Assembly (NCBI GenBank): GCA_029821255.1
Contig: JALGTS010000030.1
Coordinates: 1 to 8,641, forward strand
Length of the DNA: 8,641 nt
DNA from: Candidatus Zipacnadia bacterium
Lineage (GTDB): Bacteria > Armatimonadota > Zipacnadia > Zipacnadales > Zipacnadaceae
Direction: 5' to 3'
Below the pieces are notes generated by a model. That model made no database searches and was not told the origin of the DNA. It saw only the letters and a program-made list of their open reading frames with translations. The position numbers and the translations under genes are program-made. The stretch's first letter is position 1, and each line of letters starts with the position of its first letter. Shown one piece after another: positions 5,820 to 8,641 of the stretch.

Positions 5820-6692
5820 ATGCGAATGCTCCGCCTACTTATATTGATCTGTATGCTACTGCTCGCGACCACAGTATTTGCCGACAATGCCACCCCCACA
5901 CCTGATAGCATAGAGTTGCTATACACTCCCCCGCCAGATTCCAGCATTTCTCAGAGTCTAAAGGTGGAGTTATTGGACGTAACCCTGGAGGGTACATCCC
6001 TCCACACGACCGGTACGGCCAGTGCCAAGGTGTTGCTGACGTTCAGTGAGCCATCCCCGGGTAACTCTGCCACTGTGATGACGGTAACCGTCAGTGAAAT
6101 GCAGGGACAGGCAATGGGCGAGCAGAACACTGTGACCCAGCCAGAAGTGGTTGAGGTGACCGTTGACGACCGGGGGCGGGTGGTCAGCTACCAGGTTAAG
6201 AAAAGGCCATCAACACCGTTCGCGACCACCACCGGGGACACCCTCACCGCCCTGGCCATAGTTGCAGCACTGCCCCCGCTGCCGGCCGAACCGGTTGCCT
6301 TAGGCGATCAGTGGCAGTGGCGGCATCAGGTGTATCCTATAGAAATCGGTCAGGTTACGGCGGATATACCATCCCCCCTGATTGTGGATATGCAGTGCCG
6401 CCTGGTTGATGCTTCGGAGGAGCAGATTGTGATTGAATCGTCGGGCAAGATCACAGTGCCGGAGATGCAGATACCCAATCCTTTTGACCCAAGCGGGACA
6501 ATGAAGGCCACCGACATCAAGATCATCATCTCTCACCTGCGTCAGGTGTGCCAACCCGGTACGCTGGTGGTAAGAGAGGCCGAGTGTGAGGGGACGGCTA
6601 CGTTCCTGGGAGTCCAACCAGACTACACGCTGCCGTTGGGGATGAAGTTCAAGTACGCTGTTAAGCCCACACCACCACCGGTGTCCGAGTAG
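5820..6692 (+). CDS. Exported protein of unknown function, 290 aa
   Basis: I do not recognise a confident family. Residues 1-21 are a signal peptide (basic MRMLR, hydrophobic LLILICMLLLATTVFA, cleavage before DNA). No lipobox sits at the cleavage site, although Cys11 lies inside the hydrophobic core. The mature protein is rich in beta-forming and Thr/Val/Pro residues: a first half with repeated Val/Thr strands (KVLLTFSEP, ATVMTVTVSEMQG, VVEVTVDDRGRVVSYQVK), a middle LPPLPAEPVALGDQWQWRH, and a second half that ends in a proline-rich tail (KPTPPPVSE). The 'DxxGRVVS...LPxxPVxxGDxWxW' arrangement resembles DUF6263-like exported proteins; that is from memory and uncertain. The mature part has three cysteines. 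The start is firm: AAGGAGG (5805-5811) lies 8 nt before the ATG. It is transcribed divergently from rpsB and converges on the BioD-like gene with a 39-nt gap lacking an obvious terminator. Confidence 0.8.
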   Translation: MRMLRLLILICMLLLATTVFADNATPTPDSIELLYTPPPDSSISQSLKVELLDVTLEGTSLHTTGTASAKVLLTFSEPSPGNSATVMTVTVSEMQGQAMGEQNTVTQPEVVEVTVDDRGRVVSYQVKKRPSTPFATTTGDTLTALAIVAALPPLPAEPVALGDQWQWRHQVYPIEIGQVTADIPSPLIVDMQCRLVDASEEQIVIESSGKITVPEMQIPNPFDPSGTMKATDIKIIISHLRQVCQPGTLVVREAECEGTATFLGVQPDYTLPLGMKFKYAVKPTPPPVSE

Positions 6693-6731
6693 ATCAGTTT
6701 CCAATAACGGGAGGCAGTAGACTGGTAAGGA

Positions 6732-7835
6732 TCAGTCAGCGAAGATAGCTTGCTCAATCGCAGCGATGTCCACGTGCTTGTCTACTATCTCTTCGGCCAG
6801 CTCTAACTTTTTCTCGTCATTGGGCATTATCTTGGCGACCAGATCCGATATCTGCGAGGCCAGTTTGAAAGTACCCTCCTCGGCGGCAATCACCGGCATC
6901 TGGCCGGCGCGAACGATGCGTAGAATGTTTTCACTAGGCAGTAGCCCACTCGTCAAGCAGACAGCCGCACCGCCCTGAGGTTCATTACATACCCCACAGT
7001 AAGAGCTGAATACAGCTAAGACCAGGTCATCCCGATCCCCCGGCATAATTACGAGTACCCCGGGCTGAAATAGGTCTATAAGCCGATGGGGGAAGGCTGC
7101 CCCAATGATAGACTCGCGAATCTTTATGTCCATATGTTCGCGCCCGCTGATGACCTCCGCCCCAATCTCGCGAGCGATCTGGCCAAGGGTAATCTCAGCC
7201 AGTACGGGTTGGTAGGGGATTATACCCAGCAGTCTCAACTGCCGACGCTCAAACCAGACACGCAATGGCTCACTGACATATTCCAGCTTCGACTCCTGGA
7301 CTTTATTACTTATGATACCAAGTACTGGCACACCCTCGGCCTCAAAACAGCGGCCATTCAGCGAGAAGTCGTCAATCGGCCGGCCAATCCCACCACCGGT
7401 GACAATAATGGCCTGACAGCCGAGTTCTCGAGCGACCCGCGCGTTATCTAAGCCCAGCACCGAGCCGACGCCAGCGTGGCCAGTACCCTCCACAATCACA
7501 ATATCTGCGCCTTTGGCTATCACTGCAAAGCTGTCGCAAATATCATCCATCAGCGGCTCACTATCGGCTGCTCCCAGTAGAAACTGACGGGTGTAGCCAC
7601 TAGGGATTGTGATGGGGTTGCCGGCCTTCGGAGGTGTAGGTAGGTCGAACACATCGTTGATCAGAGCCACATCTTCGTCCACTATGTCAGCGCCGACCCT
7701 AATGGCCCGCTGCCCAACCGGCTTCATATAGTGTACGCGATAGCCGCGCCGGGTCAACGCTGCCACCAGCCCCAGCGACACCAGCGTCTTCCCGCTGTGC
7801 TGACCAGTTCCAGCTATGAAAATGCTTGCCGCCAT
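6732..7835 (-). CDS. BioD-like P-loop ATPase with DRTGG domain
   Basis: The 367-residue product has the architecture of the N-terminal, non-catalytic half of long phosphotransacetylases, but no PTA/PTB acetyl-transfer domain. Residues 1 to about 205 are a dethiobiotin-synthetase-like (AAA_26) domain: P-loop GTGQHSGKT (9-17, same spacing as BioD GTDTxVGKT), YMKPVGQ (36-42), VIVEGTGH (113-120), GLDNARVARELG (128-139), VTGGGIG (145-151) and GIISNKV (173-179). After the LLGIIPYQPVLAEIT linker, about residues 215-325 form a DRTGG domain ending in PGDRDDLVLAVF. The C-terminal part is predicted to be helical. Such stand-alone proteins are known in several phyla, mostly annotated as phosphotransacetylase-family or AAA proteins of unknown role. 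No biotin, cobalamin or acetate genes are nearby, so I assign no substrate. GTG at 7844 is an alternative start; AGGTGA (7841-7846) lies 5 nt before ATG 7835, which I prefer. Confidence 0.9.
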   Translation of the reverse strand: MAASIFIAGTGQHSGKTLVSLGLVAALTRRGYRVHYMKPVGQRAIRVGADIVDEDVALINDVFDLPTPPKAGNPITIPSGYTRQFLLGAADSEPLMDDICDSFAVIAKGADIVIVEGTGHAGVGSVLGLDNARVARELGCQAIIVTGGGIGRPIDDFSLNGRCFEAEGVPVLGIISNKVQESKLEYVSEPLRVWFERRQLRLLGIIPYQPVLAEITLGQIAREIGAEVISGREHMDIKIRESIIGAAFPHRLIDLFQPGVLVIMPGDRDDLVLAVFSSYCGVCNEPQGGAAVCLTSGLLPSENILRIVRAGQMPVIAAEEGTFKLASQISDLVAKIMPNDEKKLELAEEIVDKHVDIAAIEQAIFAD

Positions 7836-7840
7836 ACAGC

Positions 7841-7846
7841 TCACCT
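7841..7846 (-). promoter_or_regulatory. Shine-Dalgarno site deciding the BioD-like gene start
   Basis: AGGTGA on the minus strand, within the longer AGGTAGGTGA, lies 5 nt before ATG 7835. The upstream GTG at 7844 sits inside this site, which argues against it as the start. Confidence 0.5.
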
Positions 7847-7944
7847 ACCTGTTCGGCATGACCACCAAGTACGCCTGCCCTTTGCCAGGCTCCCACCGAA
7901 ATTATCTTTGAACCAGCTATTCTTTCCGTCTCTCAAGCAACAAC

Positions 7945-8109
7945 TTATTCGCCAGCAGCGTCCCAAGCAAGTAACGGCCACGACTGTTCATTCATCGTCC
8001 CCAGACGGCGGTAGTTACCCCTCTTGACCGCGTAGTAGAAGCCAACGGCACCTAACACCACCGCAGCTTTCCCATTCCCAATGGCAGCCTTGGCCGGCCG
8101 CATGAGCAT
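7945..8109 (-). CDS. Possible small membrane-type protein, 54 aa
   Basis: Too short for most gene callers. From ATG 8109 (or in-frame ATG 8103, which has AGGA 5 nt upstream) it reads MLMRPAKAAIGNGKAAVVLG, then AVGFYYAVKRGNYRRLGTM and NEQSWPLLAWDAAGE, ending in TAA. A moderately hydrophobic helix (about 9-28) is flanked by basic residues and followed by KRGNYRRLG, which looks like a small single-pass membrane protein. Codon third positions are mostly G or C. It begins 24 nt after the stop of the FG-GAP gene on the same strand and lies upstream of the BioD-like gene. A second overlapping frame just downstream (7991-7917, 24 aa, ending LLANKLLLERRKE) also looks protein-like, so this could be one gene interrupted by a frameshift or two tiny ORFs. 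I do not recognise a family. Confidence 0.35.
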   Translation of the reverse strand: MLMRPAKAAIGNGKAAVVLGAVGFYYAVKRGNYRRLGTMNEQSWPLLAWDAAGE

Positions 8110-8133
8110 CCTGAGCACCAGTCGTCAAGCTGC

Positions 8134-8641
8134 CTACCGCTGGGTAACGGTTATAAGTCGATCCACCGGCGTCGGAATCATCTCGTGCTCGCCATTTGGC
8201 CAACTAATCTCCAGCAGCACTGGCCCGGCGTGGTCGCCCAGACCGAAGTGTAGAGTCAGCTCGTTCTGATTGCCCTGGCCGGTACTACTCTCCACCTGGC
8301 GCGTAAGAACCTGTCGGGCCAGTGGCTTTTCACCTCGCGGAAGCTGGATGCGCACTTGGGCGCCGATAGCCGAACCTGGCCCTTGCAGGCGCACCTTGAG
8401 CCAATGGCCACTGGCCATCTGGTTCTCGTAGAGCTTACCTCCGGTGAGCAGGTCTAAGTCACCGTCGTTGTCATAATCTGCCCAGGCGGCCTGGTAGGTC
8501 TGCACCGCGTCAATGCCGGCCTCCGCGGTAACGTCAGTGAAGTGCCAGTTACCGTCGTTGCGATACAGAACAGAATGGTCACCGCCGTAGACGGTGGTGA
8601 AATAAAGGTCCAGATCACCGTCATTGTCAAAATCGCCCAAT
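8134..8641 (-). CDS. C-terminal part of an FG-GAP/VCBS repeat protein with ASPIC/UnbV domain
   Basis: Partial: the frame is open at the right edge of the window, so the N-terminus and most repeats are missing. The first visible residues are within a repeat, GDFDNDGDLDLYF, then a second copy, ADYDNDGDLDLL, about 52 residues later. Both carry the DxDNDGDxD calcium-binding loop of FG-GAP/VCBS beta-propeller blades, with the linking segment LYRNDGNWHFTDVTAEAGI typical of this family. About residues 89-165 of the visible part are an ASPIC/UnbV domain: GSAIGAQVRI, HFGLGD and LEISWPNGEHEMI. Such proteins are normally secreted, calcium-binding and large (several hundred to over a thousand residues), and are common in environmental bacteria; their ligands are mostly unknown. 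Stop is TAG at 8134-8136. Not obviously linked to the neighbouring genes. Confidence 0.9.
   Translation of the reverse strand, partial: LGDFDNDGDLDLYFTTVYGGDHSVLYRNDGNWHFTDVTAEAGIDAVQTYQAAWADYDNDGDLDLLTGGKLYENQMASGHWLKVRLQGPGSAIGAQVRIQLPRGEKPLARQVLTRQVESSTGQGNQNELTLHFGLGDHAGPVLLEISWPNGEHEMIPTPVDRLITVTQR

Noticed and set aside
6693..6731. Bidirectional terminator between the convergent genes
   Set aside because: Only a wobble-containing 6-bp pairing with a 24-nt loop and no T-tract is present, so it is not supportable.
7873..7890. Hairpin GCCTG...CAGGC upstream of the BioD-like gene
   Set aside because: The stem is only 5 bp with no T-tract or conserved context, compatible with chance.
7901..7936. 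GATAAT (-10-like) with TTGAGA upstream of the BioD-like gene
   Set aside because: The spacer is about 24 nt, too long for a sigma70 promoter, and no better -35 box fits.
8015..8203. Minus-strand 62-aa ORF overlapping the end of the FG-GAP gene
   Set aside because: It lies largely out of frame inside the ASPIC/UnbV coding end and its translation is Trp/Cys/Gly-rich with no protein-like pattern.

Overview
The window is bacterial chromosomal DNA, moderately GC-rich, and most of it is one minus-strand housekeeping cluster. Start sites use a canonical AAGGAGG-type Shine-Dalgarno (SD). Several genes start with GTG or TTG. The organism cannot be named from this sequence. An ASPIC/UnbV protein, exported proteins of unknown family and an orphan BioD-like/DRTGG ATPase would suit an uncultured lineage near Armatimonadota, WS1 or other environmental phyla, but that is only an impression.

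Layout, read in the direction of transcription (right to left) from about 5630 to 1: a good sigma70-type promoter, a leader of about 240 nt with hairpins, rpsB (S2, GTG start), tsf (short EF-Ts), pyrH (UMP kinase, TTG start overlapping the tsf stop), frr (ribosome recycling factor), a small 82-aa PASTA-like protein overlapping the frr stop, uppS (undecaprenyl-PP synthase, TTG start), a 166-aa exported protein, and thiL (thiamine-monophosphate kinase, GTG start, running off the left edge). The gaps are 50 nt or less or the genes overlap, so this is probably one operon. It couples translation, pyrimidine nucleotide supply, cell-wall lipid carrier synthesis and TPP synthesis. The usual cdsA/dxr/rseP genes do not follow uppS here.

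Divergent from rpsB, at 5820-6692 on the plus strand, is a 290-aa exported protein of unknown function. Convergent with it, at 7835-6732, is an orphan P-loop protein with a BioD-like domain and a DRTGG domain; this is the regulatory half of long phosphotransacetylases without the catalytic half. Upstream of it is a possible 54-aa ORF. At the right edge is the C-terminal part of a secreted FG-GAP/ASPIC-UnbV protein.

I see no rRNA, tRNA, CRISPR array, insertion sequence or phage signature. No clear new multi-gene system is visible. The most interesting points are the PASTA-like small protein between frr and uppS, the exported protein inside the translation operon, the rpsB leader, and the small ORF(s) near 8000.
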